This document shows positions 1-8,712 of a DNA stretch of 33,745 nucleotides, piece after piece. The notes under the pieces were generated by a model. The model had not been told where the DNA came from and did no database searches. It worked only from the letters and a program-made list of their open reading frames with translations. The stretch is from Oceanospirillaceae bacterium UBA2001 (lineage in GTDB: Bacteria > Pseudomonadota > Gammaproteobacteria > Pseudomonadales > Balneatricaceae). Location: the NCBI GenBank assembly GCA_002335115.1, contig DDCR01000112.1, positions 1 through 33,745 of the forward strand. The letters are read 5' to 3'. Positions within the stretch are counted from its first letter, which is position 1; the number at the start of each line of letters is the position of its first letter. The position numbers and the translations under genes were made by a program.

Positions 1-530
1 ATGGGGGCATGGGTTTCATTGAAGAAACAGGAGCAGCACAACACCAAAGGGATGCTCGCATACTCACCATTTATGAGGGTACGACCGGTATTCAGGCTTT
101 AGACTTAGCGGGCAGGAAAACCCTCTACGACCAAGGTGCAGCAATGGCAGATCTAGTGCAACAAATGCGTGATGATTTGAGCTTACATGGCCATGCTGTC
201 ACTAAGTCACACCAGTCTGCGATGGCTGAAGCCATCAATGGCCTTGAATCGAGTTACCAGACTCTTCTGCAACAAGCTCCCAACGATGTTATGTTTGCTG
301 GAGCAATCAGCTTTGATCTCTTAATGTTGAGTGGTTATGTGTGTGGGGCATGGCAAATGATGCGCAGCGCTAGTTTAGTCGCGCAGGAAGACAATGAGAG
401 CTTCAAGACCAATAAATTAGTTACTGTAGCCTATTATTTAGACCATATCCTGCCTCGCTTTGAGTCGCACCGCCGTTCTATATTAGCCGGTAGTCAAAGT
501 GTAATGGCCATTGCCGTGGGAGACCTTTAA
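1..530 (+). CDS. Acyl-CoA dehydrogenase, C-terminal part (5' end outside window)
   Basis: Only the last ~175 codons are present. The frame is open to the left edge (first full codon at base 3), so the ATG at 9 is internal. The fragment opens with GGMGFIEETGAAQ and continues RDARILTIYEGTTGIQ, the hallmark C-terminal segment of acyl-CoA dehydrogenases. By family knowledge, the Glu of IYEGTT (codon 75-77) aligns with the catalytic base that removes the alpha proton of the acyl-CoA. The ~120 residues after it are a helical tail like the extra C-terminal domain of larger bacterial enzymes of this family. The role would be the FAD-dependent first step of fatty-acid or branched-acyl beta-oxidation, passing electrons to ETF, and etfBA lies 4.5 kb away. 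It converges on the peptidase gene with ~110 bp between the stops. Substrate chain length cannot be judged from this fragment. Confidence 0.9.
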   Translation, partial: GGMGFIEETGAAQHQRDARILTIYEGTTGIQALDLAGRKTLYDQGAAMADLVQQMRDDLSLHGHAVTKSHQSAMAEAINGLESSYQTLLQQAPNDVMFAGAISFDLLMLSGYVCGAWQMMRSASLVAQEDNESFKTNKLVTVAYYLDHILPRFESHRRSILAGSQSVMAIAVGDL

Positions 531-639
531 TCGGTTTCGATTGAGGGCGTTAAATTCAATGATTGTTGAATTATCCTAACCCATCCTAGTCATGGCTGAT
601 TCTTTTTTCGTTCTATAACGAACTTGGAGTCACAGTCTT

Positions 640-2550
640 TTAGTTTGGGTTATTGTCAGCTCCTAAGTGAAACACCTGTTGGTAAAAAGCCAGTTCAGCC
701 TCCATGGCCTGAATGATATTTTTGGCTTTTCTAAAACCGTGACCTTCATCTGCAAAGGTGACGTGTGCCACCTTAATGCCTTTTGATCTGAGTAACTCAA
801 CCATCATTTCAGCTTGATTGGGAGGTACAACTTTATCTTCTAGACCCTGTAAAAAAATCACAGGGCAGTTGAGACCTTCTGCATGGTGGATTGGCGAGCG
901 TGCGATATAGATGTCTTTTCGTTCGGGGTAAGGACCAATAAGGCTGTCAAGATAACGGGACTCAAATTTATGCGTATCAGTCGCTAAGGTTTCTAGGTCA
1001 CCAATGCCATAGAGACTGGCTCCTGCTTTAAATGTATCAGTAAAGGTAAGGGCGGAGAGCACTGTGTACCCGCCAGCGCTGCCGCCACGAATGAGGCAAC
1101 GCTGCGCATCTATTTTCTGTTGTTGAGCCAAATAGTGGATAGCATTTTCAGTGTCTTCAACATCAGCTACACCCCATGCGCGCCTTAAAGCTTGGCGATA
1201 AGTTCGTCCAAAACCAGTACTGCCACGGTAGTTAATATCCACAACAGCAAAGCCACGACTAGTCCAATATTGTAATTTCAGATTTAAACCACTGTCAGTT
1301 GCACCTGTGGGGCCACCATGACACATCACAATAACAGGAGGCAGTTCGTTAGCTTGGCCACAATAGGAGGCGCTGGTGGGATGGTAAAAGAACGCATGCA
1401 CCATTTGGTGATTGCCACTTGGGAAAAAAATTGATTTGGGCTGAGCAAGATTAGTCGTTTCTACATCTAAAGTCGCTGGAGCGTAAATAGAGGTAACAAC
1501 AGCCTGTTGATCGATGCTGATGAGTTCATGAGGCAAAGTTGCAGCACCTGCAACGGTGTACAAACGACCTTGATGGCAGGCGAGTGCGTGCATACTGCTG
1601 TAAGGGCTTATAATTGGACTTAGCTGCGCCGTTGTAATGTCAATAAAACCGCTATGCCAAAGACCTTTATCAGTCCAAAGGCAAGCAATGGTGTCGGTAT
1701 TGATAAAATCATAGGTTGCCATACCAAACTGCCATAAGGGTGTAGCAAACTCCCCATCTAGGGCTAACACTGGCCTGTTTTCAGAACCATCAAAATGGTA
1801 AATATTCCACCAATTCGTTTTGTCAGATACAAAATATAGATCAGAGTCAGGTGACCAATGAGGCTGAAAGATAGCCTCATCACCGTTACTTCCAGCGATA
1901 ACTCTTGGCTCGCTAATACCTGTTTGGCTCAGGCTAGCCAAGCATAATTCACTGCTATCCCAGGGCATATTAGGGTGTGACCACTGAATCCAGCAAAGTC
2001 TTGTTTGATCTGGACTTAGGCGCGGGTAAGCATAAAAATCAGCCCCAGCCTGTAATTTTTTAATGCTCGCCCTGTCATTGTTTAAGGCGATAGTCGCCAA
2101 ATAATTTTCAGCTTCTTGTTGTTCCTGATGTTCTTCACAGACCGCAATTAGTCGCTGGTGTTGAGCATCGACAATAAGGTCTGCAAAGCGCCATGGACCC
2201 ACTGGGGTAATGGCTATTGGTGTACCCAGCGTGTCAAGGTGTTGACGGTAAATACGCTGGTCTGCGGCATTAACAAAGTATAAATAAGCGTCATGAATTG
2301 TATAAGCCATACCTCCATACTCATGCACACCACTGTGATGACTAAAAGGACTGGGCAGTAGGTCAGTAATTTTGTCCTGTTCATTACACTGCATAATCAC
2401 GCAGCGGCCAGCATCCCAAGGCCGGCTTTCAACCCAATATAGACACTGTTCATGAGATTGAACAAAATTTAAACCAGGCGCGGCCCGAGTAATCAACTCG
2501 GCACTAATTGGGGATGGCCAGTGGCCATAGGCTTTTGGAATTTGAGACAT
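640..2550 (-). CDS. S9-family prolyl oligopeptidase / acylaminoacyl-peptidase-like serine peptidase
   Basis: The product is 636 residues. Residues ~1-380 show the repeated Trp/Ser-Pro-Asp pattern of a beta-propeller (for example SPDQTRL and WSPDSDLYFVSD). An alpha/beta-hydrolase domain follows, with the nucleophile elbow GGSAGGY (Ser491), an acid in LEDKVVPP (Asp572) and DEGHGF (His604), giving a complete S9 catalytic triad. HGGPTGA near the domain start would supply the oxyanion hole. The role is probably hydrolysis of short peptides or blocked N-terminal residues. There is no signal peptide, so it is predicted cytoplasmic. I chose ATG 2550 rather than the in-frame start at 2583: it lies one base after the yciH stop, has a GGCGGA-type RBS just upstream, and removes an overlap. 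It is probably translationally coupled to yciH. Substrate is unknown. Confidence 0.88.
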   Translation of the reverse strand: MSQIPKAYGHWPSPISAELITRAAPGLNFVQSHEQCLYWVESRPWDAGRCVIMQCNEQDKITDLLPSPFSHHSGVHEYGGMAYTIHDAYLYFVNAADQRIYRQHLDTLGTPIAITPVGPWRFADLIVDAQHQRLIAVCEEHQEQQEAENYLATIALNNDRASIKKLQAGADFYAYPRLSPDQTRLCWIQWSHPNMPWDSSELCLASLSQTGISEPRVIAGSNGDEAIFQPHWSPDSDLYFVSDKTNWWNIYHFDGSENRPVLALDGEFATPLWQFGMATYDFINTDTIACLWTDKGLWHSGFIDITTAQLSPIISPYSSMHALACHQGRLYTVAGAATLPHELISIDQQAVVTSIYAPATLDVETTNLAQPKSIFFPSGNHQMVHAFFYHPTSASYCGQANELPPVIVMCHGGPTGATDSGLNLKLQYWTSRGFAVVDINYRGSTGFGRTYRQALRRAWGVADVEDTENAIHYLAQQQKIDAQRCLIRGGSAGGYTVLSALTFTDTFKAGASLYGIGDLETLATDTHKFESRYLDSLIGPYPERKDIYIARSPIHHAEGLNCPVIFLQGLEDKVVPPNQAEMMVELLRSKGIKVAHVTFADEGHGFRKAKNIIQAMEAELAFYQQVFHLGADNNPN

Positions 2551-2551
2551 C

Positions 2552-2875
2552 TTATCCGCCTGCCAGTTTGACCTGATGGCCACGTTTCTCTAGCTCAGTT
2601 TTGAGGGTCTGGCGATGATCACCTTGAATTTCAATCACCCCGTCCTTAACTGTGCCACCGGTGGAGCAAGTCTGCTTAAGTAATTTGGCTAAGATTTTTA
2701 ACTCTGCTTCAGCTAGATTGATGCCAGACACAGTAGTCACCCCTTTGCCTTTACGACCTTTAGTTTCGCGGCGGATACGTACGATCCCATCAGTCTTGGT
2801 AGACTTCAGGGTAGTAGGCTGTTTTATGCGCCCGACGTCGGTCGAATAAACCAGGTGCGACGTTTTATTGTGCAT
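2552..2875 (-). CDS. yciH: SUI1/eIF1-family translation factor YciH
   Basis: The 107-residue product contains VYSTDVGRI, GIVRIRRETKGRKGKGV, CSTGGTVKDGVIEIQGDHR and a final KLAGG, which matches bacterial YciH almost end to end. YciH is the bacterial relative of eukaryotic eIF1. Family literature links it to translation-initiation fidelity or stress-time inhibition of translation, but the precise role is unsettled. The reading frame extends upstream to 2980. I placed the start at ATG 2875 because GAGG sits six bases upstream and because this gives the family length (~108 residues); the upstream 35 residues resemble no known YciH extension. The gene lies one base upstream of the S9 peptidase gene and diverges from the dienelactone hydrolase gene across ~280 bp that must hold both promoters. 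Confidence 0.92.
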   Translation of the reverse strand: MHNKTSHLVYSTDVGRIKQPTTLKSTKTDGIVRIRRETKGRKGKGVTTVSGINLAEAELKILAKLLKQTCSTGGTVKDGVIEIQGDHRQTLKTELEKRGHQVKLAGG

Positions 2876-3154
2876 AAACTGCCTCATTAAATAGTGAAAG
2901 CTACGATCAATAATGTTATCAATAAAGCCACGTGGTAGAAAGTAAATCGGTACAAAGTGGCTTTTGTATTTTTTAGACACAAGCAGCAGTGACGCATAAA
3001 TACCGTTTTATTATTTTAGTCAGTTTTAGTAGGCTGCATAAGGCGCAGACAATATGGCTAAATGTTGCAGCACAAAAATATGGTAATCTATGTTGGGAAG
3101 TGATGTGGCACTCGACCATATGTTCACAATAAGCCATGTGCTGAGGGAGTGCTA

Positions 3155-3907
3155 ATGACAGTTAAGTGTTTTACAAAGAGTTTAATGGCTATTTTCATTG
3201 CAATAGTAATGGTTTTTTCTAGAGCGCATGCAAGCGACTTACATTACTCCGTGGGAGCTCAAGATTTCAAAGGCCACATTGAAAAGCCATCAGGTAAGCC
3301 CTTGGGTAAAGTATTTATTATCCATGATTGGAATGGCTTAAATCAGTATGAAATAATGCGCGCTGAAAAGTTAGCCGCTTTAGGTTACGAAGCGGTTGCT
3401 CTAGACCTGTTTGGTGTGGGTGCCATCTTAGAAGGTTTTGAGGATTATAAACGCGAGGCGGGTGCTCTTTATGCTAATAGACAAGAGTTTCAAGCAAGAA
3501 TTTTAGCAGCTGTCACGGCTGCATCTAAAAATTCCACAGATGGCGTGGCAGAGTTTCTGATGGGCTACTGTTTTGGTGGAGCTGCAGTCTTGGAAGGAGC
3601 CCGTATGGGCTTGGATATAGACGGCTTTATTAGTTTTCACGGTGGTTTGGAGACGCCAGAGGGTCAAGACTACACCCAAACCAAAGCCCCCGTTTTATTG
3701 CTTCACGGATCAGCTGACCCAGTTTCTGGAATGAACAGTTTGGCTTTTGTACTTCAGCAAATGCAAGCCGCTGAAATCTCCCACGCAGCAGAGGTTTATG
3801 GGGGTGCGCGTCATTCATTTACAGTGCCAGGATCAAGAGATTACCACAGCGCTGCCGATGAAAAATCCTGGCAAGCCCTGTTGAGGTTTCTCAAGGAACA
3901 TCAATAA
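3155..3907 (+). CDS. Exported dienelactone hydrolase family protein
   Basis: The 250-residue protein has an alpha/beta-hydrolase fold with the dienelactone-hydrolase signature GYCFGGAAV (nucleophile Cys139), GSADPV (Asp188) and ARHSFT (His220), so the Cys-Asp-His triad is complete. The N-terminus has a basic start, a hydrophobic stretch at ~10-22 and an AHA|SD-like cleavage site, i.e. a probable Sec signal peptide placing the enzyme in the periplasm. The start is ATG 3155, with GAGGGAG five bases upstream; the GTG at 3149 lies inside that RBS. Classical DLH (ClcD) opens lactones from chlorocatechol breakdown, but most relatives are hydrolases of unknown substrate and no aromatic pathway genes are nearby. 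The gene is probably monocistronic: a divergent promoter lies upstream and a bidirectional terminator follows. Confidence 0.88.
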   Translation: MTVKCFTKSLMAIFIAIVMVFSRAHASDLHYSVGAQDFKGHIEKPSGKPLGKVFIIHDWNGLNQYEIMRAEKLAALGYEAVALDLFGVGAILEGFEDYKREAGALYANRQEFQARILAAVTAASKNSTDGVAEFLMGYCFGGAAVLEGARMGLDIDGFISFHGGLETPEGQDYTQTKAPVLLLHGSADPVSGMNSLAFVLQQMQAAEISHAAEVYGGARHSFTVPGSRDYHSAADEKSWQALLRFLKEHQ

Positions 3908-3917
3908 TTAGAGACTT

Positions 3918-3943
3918 AAAAGCCCAGTGTAAACTGGGCTTTT
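3918..3943. terminator. Bidirectional intrinsic terminator between dienelactone hydrolase and etfA
   Basis: AAAAGCCCAG (3918-3927) and CTGGGCTTTT (3934-3943) form a perfect 10-bp stem with a 6-base loop. The outer A/T pairs provide a short U tract on either strand. It lies 11 bp after the hydrolase stop (+) and 60 bp beyond the etfA stop (-), so it can end both convergent transcripts. Confidence 0.85.
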
Positions 3944-4003
3944 GAGGGGGTTTATCACTGCCAAATAAAAGGCATTAATCGCACTAGATAAAAATTGACT
4001 CAG

Positions 4004-4939
4004 TTAGTCTGATAAGGCTTCATCAAGGGCTGGAACGGCCTCAAATAAATCAGCTACTAAGCCATAGTCAGCTACTTGAAAAATAGGCGCTTCAGAATCT
4101 TTGTTGATGGCAACGATCGTTTTAGAGTCCTTCATGCCCGCTAAATGCTGAATGGCACCTGACAGGCCAACGGCAATGTATAGGTCTGGAGCAATCACTT
4201 TTCCTGTTTGGCCTACCTGGTAGTCGTTGGGCACAAAACCAGCATCGACTGCGGCACGAGATGCGCCCACGGCAGCCCCTAGTTTGTCAGCAACGCTTTC
4301 CAACATTTGAAAGTTTTCACCATTTTGCATACCACGACCACCAGAAATGACAATGGCTGCAGAAGTCAGCTCCACACGCTCAGTTTTTGAAGACGATAAA
4401 CCAATAAAACGAGAAAGACCAGAATCTGGACTGGCACTTACCGTTTCAATTGGAGCCGAACCACCAATTGCAGTGGCAGCGTCAAACTTGGTAATACGCA
4501 CAGTGATTAACTTGATACTGTCGCGTGACTGTATTTTAGCCAAAGCATTACCCGCATAAACGGGGCGCACAAATGTATCGGCCGAGATCACTTCACTGAT
4601 TTCAGAGATTTGACTGACATCTAATAACGCCGCCGCACGAGGCATGAAATTTTTACCAAAGGTGGTGGCAGCGCAGAGAACGTGAGTATAATCCTGAGCA
4701 AGAGTAACCACTAAATTAGCCATGTTTTCTGCTAACAGACCTTCTAGGCTGGCGTCATTGGCAACAAGCACACGATTTATCCCCATTATTTGTGAGGCGA
4801 CCTGTGTTGCTGCCTCACAGCTGTGGCCAGCAATCAATAAGTCAATCTCACCACCGATCTGTTGGGCCGCTGTCACAGTGTGAAGGGTGGCAGCAACCAA
4901 GTTGACGTTGTCATGTTCTGCAATCACTAAAATACTCAT
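4004..4939 (-). CDS. etfA: Electron transfer flavoprotein alpha subunit
   Basis: The 311-residue protein begins MSILVIAEHDN and ends with the FAD-binding domain typical of EtfA: VISGGRGMQ, VGASRAAVDAGFVPNDYQVGQTGKVIAPDLYIAVGLSGAIQH (in parts) and INKDSEAPIF. It pairs with EtfB to carry single electrons from flavin dehydrogenases (acyl-CoA, dimethylglycine and sarcosine dehydrogenases) to ETF-ubiquinone oxidoreductase. The start is ATG 4939, with AGGAG six bases upstream; the in-frame TTG at 4945 lies too close to that RBS. The etfB stop is 10 bp upstream, so the two genes form one transcript, as usual for heterodimeric ETF. Transcription probably ends at the bidirectional hairpin at 3918-3943. 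Confidence 0.96.
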   Translation of the reverse strand: MSILVIAEHDNVNLVAATLHTVTAAQQIGGEIDLLIAGHSCEAATQVASQIMGINRVLVANDASLEGLLAENMANLVVTLAQDYTHVLCAATTFGKNFMPRAAALLDVSQISEISEVISADTFVRPVYAGNALAKIQSRDSIKLITVRITKFDAATAIGGSAPIETVSASPDSGLSRFIGLSSSKTERVELTSAAIVISGGRGMQNGENFQMLESVADKLGAAVGASRAAVDAGFVPNDYQVGQTGKVIAPDLYIAVGLSGAIQHLAGMKDSKTIVAINKDSEAPIFQVADYGLVADLFEAVPALDEALSD

Positions 4940-4949
4940 AATCAACTCC

Positions 4950-5699
4950 TTAAATAACCTTGGCTTCGTTGCGCAACTTATCGACTAATTCACTTACTGT
5001 TTCAACGATCATACCAGCTGCTCGGGCGGGTGGTTCCATCACTTCAAGAGTCGTCAGGCGATTAGCTGTGTCTAAGCCTAAGTCTGCTAATTCGATCTTA
5101 TCAAGTGGCTTACGCTTGGCTTTCATGACATTGGGTAAAGACGCATAACGCGGCTCATTTAAGCGCAGGTCTGCAGAGATTACGGCAGGCATATTAACGT
5201 TAATAACTTCGATACCGGCGTCTACCTCTCGTGTCACTTGAGCCGCACCATCAACCAGTTCTAGTTTTGAGGCAAAAGTGGCTTGGGGCCAATCTAGCAG
5301 GGCAGAAAGCATCTGCCCAGTTTGGTTACACTCGTCATCAATGGCCTGTTTTCCCACCAAAACCAAATCGGGAGTTTCTTTTTCGACGATGGCCTTAATC
5401 ACCTTAGCAAGAGCCAACGGCTCTAAAACCTCTTCAGTAAGCACCAAAATAGCACGATCGGCACCAAGTGCTAAAGCGTTGCGGAGAGTTTCTTCTGACT
5501 TGGCCGCACCAATAGAAAGAGCCACTACTTCCTCAATGGCACCAGATTCACGCAGGCGAATAGCTTCTTCAACTGCATTTTCACAAAATGGGTTCATGGT
5601 CATTTTGGCATTCGTTAGGTCGATACCTGATTTGTCTGCCTTAACACGGGCCTTAACCTGAGGGTCTAACACACGTTTTATGCCAACTAAAACTTTCAT
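4950..5699 (-). CDS. etfB: Electron transfer flavoprotein beta subunit
   Basis: The 249-residue protein begins [13 protein letters not shown] and includes [29 protein letters not shown] and the ETF-beta signature region around [28 protein letters not shown]. It binds AMP and forms the docking surface for partner dehydrogenases. The frame runs up to 5744, but homology begins exactly at ATG 5699, with a GAGAG-type RBS upstream, so I trimmed it there. The 196 bp between this start and the stop of the upstream dehydrogenase hold a probable separate promoter: TATAAT read on the minus strand from the ATTATA at 5735-5740. Thus etfBA may be transcribed both alone and by read-through. The methylated-amine dehydrogenase upstream would need ETF as its acceptor. 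Confidence 0.96.
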   Translation of the reverse strand: MKVLVGIKRVLDPQVKARVKADKSGIDLTNAKMTMNPFCENAVEEAIRLRESGAIEEVVALSIGAAKSEETLRNALALGADRAILVLTEEVLEPLALAKVIKAIVEKETPDLVLVGKQAIDDECNQTGQMLSALLDWPQATFASKLELVDGAAQVTREVDAGIEVINVNMPAVISADLRLNEPRYASLPNVMKAKRKPLDKIELADLGLDTANRLTTLEVMEPPARAAGMIVETVSELVDKLRNEAKVI

Positions 5700-5895
5700 G
5701 GAAATGATCTCTCTTAAATATAAATATTGACTATAATTATACATTCAAATTCTAGAGTTAGCTTTCACTAACGCTAACGAAGGCAAGCAGTTTAAACCTG
5801 CTCACCAAGAAGTCAACGCTACTTCGGATAAAAACTAAATGGCAAGTTGGTTAACTCACTCTACCCAGGACACTCTTTATTATTGCGGCTACTAA

Positions 5896-8421
5896 TTAAG
5901 CACGCAATTTAATGTTTGTCGGGTCGAAAGGTGACTCTTCAACCACGGTTGCCTTATACATCTCTCCTAGAATTTCAATCTCGAGTTCGGTTCCAATAAT
6001 AGCTAACTCTGGCTCAACCATGCCGAGGGCGAGAGACTTGCCAACACGCCAGCCATAGCCACCTGAAGTGGCACGGCCAACGACCTCACCATTTTTATAT
6101 ATGGCTTCGGACCCACGCGCATCTGCATCAGTAACGCCATGAACTTCGATGGTGGCAAAGGCATTTTTAGCCCCTCGTTTCTGCCAAGCTTGTAAGGCTT
6201 TTTTGCCAATGAAATCGCCTTCTTTATCGAGTCGGACAAAACGATCTAAAGCCGATTCCATCGCTGAGTATTCAATTGACATCTCACGAGGGATTAAACG
6301 GTAAGATTTCTCTATACGCATACTATCCATGGCCCGAATACCAAAAGGCTTAATGTCAAATTCAGCACCTGCTTTCATCACTTCATCAAAGATATAGTTT
6401 TGCATCTCAATAGGATGATGAAGTTCCCATCCTAATTCACCTACAAAGTTAACTCGCAAGGCTTCTGCAGTGGCATAACCCACGTTGATCTTTTTGCCTG
6501 TTAACCATTTAAAGCTGTCGTTAGCCAAGTCTGTGTCAGTTAATTTTTGTAATACATCGCGTGAACGGGGGCCAGCTAATACAAGCACACCTGTATTGGT
6601 GGTGACACGTTGAACGTCAACACTACCGTCGCTGGGCTTGAGTTTGAACAAGTAATCGTGATCATGGGTCTCAAACGCACCTGCAGAAACGAGGTAGTAA
6701 CTCTGTGGGCCCGTTTTGTAAACGGTAAATTCAGCGCGTACTCCCCCATTGAGGGTTAACATGTGTACTAGGGAAATGCGACCAATAGTCTTTGGCATTT
6801 TGTTCGCAAAAATAGACTCTAACCATGCCTCTGCACCCGGGCCTTTGACGATTGCTTTCGCAAAGGCAGACATGTCTAATAAGCCTACTTTTTCAGTCAC
6901 ATGTCGACACTCGTTACCAACAAATTCATGGTAATTAGAACGACGGAATGAATTTTTTTCGACAATGGGACCACCGTCCAGAGGTTCAGAAAAGTTTTGG
7001 TTCCATAGCACTTGATCAACCTTATCGGTGGCTAGCTCCTCAGCGCTCAATGCGTAGCCTTTGGAGGGCAAGAACCAGTTAGGGCGTTCCCACCCATAAA
7101 CACTGCCAAACACCGCGCCTAAGGCTTTCATGCGGTCATAACATGGTGTGGTTTTTAGGGGGCGAGCAGCTTCACGCTCTTCGTCTGGGTAGTGTGTTGT
7201 GAATACGTTGGAGTAGGCTTCCTCATTCTTTTCCTTCAGGTAACCGCGGGTAGCATAAGGCCCGAAACGACGGGGATCTACACCCATCATATCAACCGTG
7301 GGCTCTCCATCGATCATCCATTCTGCTAATTGCCAGCCAGCGCCACCTGCAGCCGTTATGCCAAACGAATGGCCTTCGTTAAGCCAAAAGTTTTTAAGGC
7401 CTGGGGCAGGACCGACAATGGGATTGCCATCTGGAGTATAAGCAATGGCCCCGTTATAAACCTTTTTTACTCCCACTTCTGCAAATGCAGGTACACGATT
7501 CATGCAAAATTCGATATGAGGCATTAACCGATCTAATTCTTCGTTAAATAGCTCGTATTCACAGTCGTCTGTCGGACCATCCACGTAAACGCAAGGTGCT
7601 CCTTTTTCGTAGGGCCCTAATAATAGGCCTCCAGCTTCTTCGCGCAAATAGTAGCCGCCATCAGATTCACGCAAAACACCCATTTCAGGCAAACCTAATT
7701 GTTTTCTTTCTAAAATAGCAGGGTGGGGTTCAGTCACAATAAACTGATGCTCAACGGGAATAACAGGGATATCTAAACCGACCATTTCACCTGTTTTACG
7801 AGCAAAACTGCCCGTACATGACACAACATGTTCACAACTAATGTCGCCTTTATCCGTTTTCACGATCCAAGTGTGATCGACTTGTTGCTCAATCCCCATA
7901 ACCTTAGTAAAGCGGTAGATCTCAGCACCCAAATCACGGGCTCCCTTACAAAGGGCTTGAGTCAGATCTGCGGGCTGTATATAGCCATCATCTGGATGTT
8001 GAATGGCGCCAAGTAAACCCTCTGTGTTGCAAAGGGGCCAGGCTTCTTTCACTTGCTCAGGGGTAAGAAACTTAGTTTTTACACCAACAGTTTTAGCGAC
8101 TCCTGCATAGTATTTGTATTCATCCATGCGATATTCACAGTTGGCCAGGCGAATATTAGAGACCACTGAAAAACCTACGTTCATGCCTGTTTCTGCTTGC
8201 AACTCATGATAAAAGTTAACAGAGTACTGATGCAGCTTGCCGACAGAGTAACTCATGTTAAAAAGGGGTAGCAAACCTGCCGCGTGCCATGTTGACCCAG
8301 AGGTTAGTTCCTTACGCTCAACCATAACAACGTCAGTCCAACCTTTTTTGGCTAAATGATACAAAGTACCTGCGCCTACAACACCACCGCCTATGACGAC
8401 GACTTTAGCAGAAGATTTCAT
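5896..8421 (-). CDS. FAD-dependent dehydrogenase with GcvT-like domain (dimethylglycine/sarcosine dehydrogenase family)
   Basis: The 841-residue protein has two parts. Residues 1-~400 are a DAO-type FAD domain with the dinucleotide fold VVVIGGGVVGAGT (7-19) and the motif TSGSTWHAAG, whose His46 corresponds to the His carrying covalent FAD in DMGDH/SarDH enzymes. Residues ~430-841 are a GcvT/aminomethyltransferase-like tetrahydrofolate domain, with IRAMDSMRIEKSYR and GDFIGKKAL. Such enzymes oxidise an N-methyl group and hand the one-carbon unit to tetrahydrofolate and the electrons to ETF; etfBA follows ~200 bp downstream on the same strand. Candidate substrates are dimethylglycine, sarcosine or another secondary/tertiary methylamine, and sequence alone does not decide. 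I chose ATG 8421 because the flavin fold starts there and GGGAG precedes it by nine bases. The longer frame up to 8505 runs through the inverted repeats at 8450-8512. Confidence 0.85.
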   Translation of the reverse strand: MKSSAKVVVIGGGVVGAGTLYHLAKKGWTDVVMVERKELTSGSTWHAAGLLPLFNMSYSVGKLHQYSVNFYHELQAETGMNVGFSVVSNIRLANCEYRMDEYKYYAGVAKTVGVKTKFLTPEQVKEAWPLCNTEGLLGAIQHPDDGYIQPADLTQALCKGARDLGAEIYRFTKVMGIEQQVDHTWIVKTDKGDISCEHVVSCTGSFARKTGEMVGLDIPVIPVEHQFIVTEPHPAILERKQLGLPEMGVLRESDGGYYLREEAGGLLLGPYEKGAPCVYVDGPTDDCEYELFNEELDRLMPHIEFCMNRVPAFAEVGVKKVYNGAIAYTPDGNPIVGPAPGLKNFWLNEGHSFGITAAGGAGWQLAEWMIDGEPTVDMMGVDPRRFGPYATRGYLKEKNEEAYSNVFTTHYPDEEREAARPLKTTPCYDRMKALGAVFGSVYGWERPNWFLPSKGYALSAEELATDKVDQVLWNQNFSEPLDGGPIVEKNSFRRSNYHEFVGNECRHVTEKVGLLDMSAFAKAIVKGPGAEAWLESIFANKMPKTIGRISLVHMLTLNGGVRAEFTVYKTGPQSYYLVSAGAFETHDHDYLFKLKPSDGSVDVQRVTTNTGVLVLAGPRSRDVLQKLTDTDLANDSFKWLTGKKINVGYATAEALRVNFVGELGWELHHPIEMQNYIFDEVMKAGAEFDIKPFGIRAMDSMRIEKSYRLIPREMSIEYSAMESALDRFVRLDKEGDFIGKKALQAWQKRGAKNAFATIEVHGVTDADARGSEAIYKNGEVVGRATSGGYGWRVGKSLALGMVEPELAIIGTELEIEILGEMYKATVVEESPFDPTNIKLRA

Positions 8422-8449
8422 GTGTGCTTGCTCCCGGAGAAAAGGGTAG

Positions 8450-8512
8450 ATGACCCACAGTGCTCGATTGCCTATGGGTAAAAATAATGAGCAAATTTTA
8501 CCCATGGGTCAT
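8450..8512. promoter_or_regulatory. Nested inverted repeats upstream of the DMGDH-like gene (candidate operator or mRNA leader switch)
   Basis: An inner perfect repeat ATGGGTAAAA (8474-8483) / TTTTACCCAT (8496-8505) has a 12-base spacer. An outer repeat ATGACCCA (8450-8457) / TGGGTCAT (8505-8512) encloses it and shares base 8505. TGCTC (8461-8465) can also pair with GAGCA (8489-8493) in the inner loop. The set ends 29 bases before the dehydrogenase ATG, where a repressor/activator site or a structured leader would be expected. The regulator or ligand is unknown. Confidence 0.5.
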
Positions 8513-8712
8513 GATAGTCACTTGTCAAAAAGCGACGCACACTATCGAAGCACGAGACGCCTTGGGAATATTGTCTTAAGGCCAACAGATAAAGTAGCCA
8601 CTTTTATCTGCTTTGGATCAACAATTGTACTGGGTAATGGTTCAATATAATGTCAATCTTGGTTGCTTTATTCTAATCTAGTACTGCGCTTTTGTGGCGT
8701 TTGCAGCAGCTT

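Noticed and set aside
603..622. Hairpin TTCGTT/AACGAA between the first two convergent genes
   Set aside because: The T run precedes the stem on the plus strand and becomes a poly-A after the stem on the minus strand, so it does not form an intrinsic terminator in either direction. A 7-bp A/T-rich hairpin at 553-572 is equally unconvincing.
2876..2980. 35-residue N-terminal extension of YciH
   Set aside because: The open frame is longer, but an RBS six bases before ATG 2875 and the usual family length support the shorter protein.
5786..5802. AGCAG/CTGCT hairpin after the dehydrogenase stop as a terminator
   Set aside because: The stem is only five base pairs and no U tract follows on the minus strand.
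8450..8650. Plus-strand 66-residue frame upstream of the dehydrogenase
   Set aside because: It starts inside the inverted repeats, lacks a clear RBS and has no recognisable composition; the repeats explain the sequence better.
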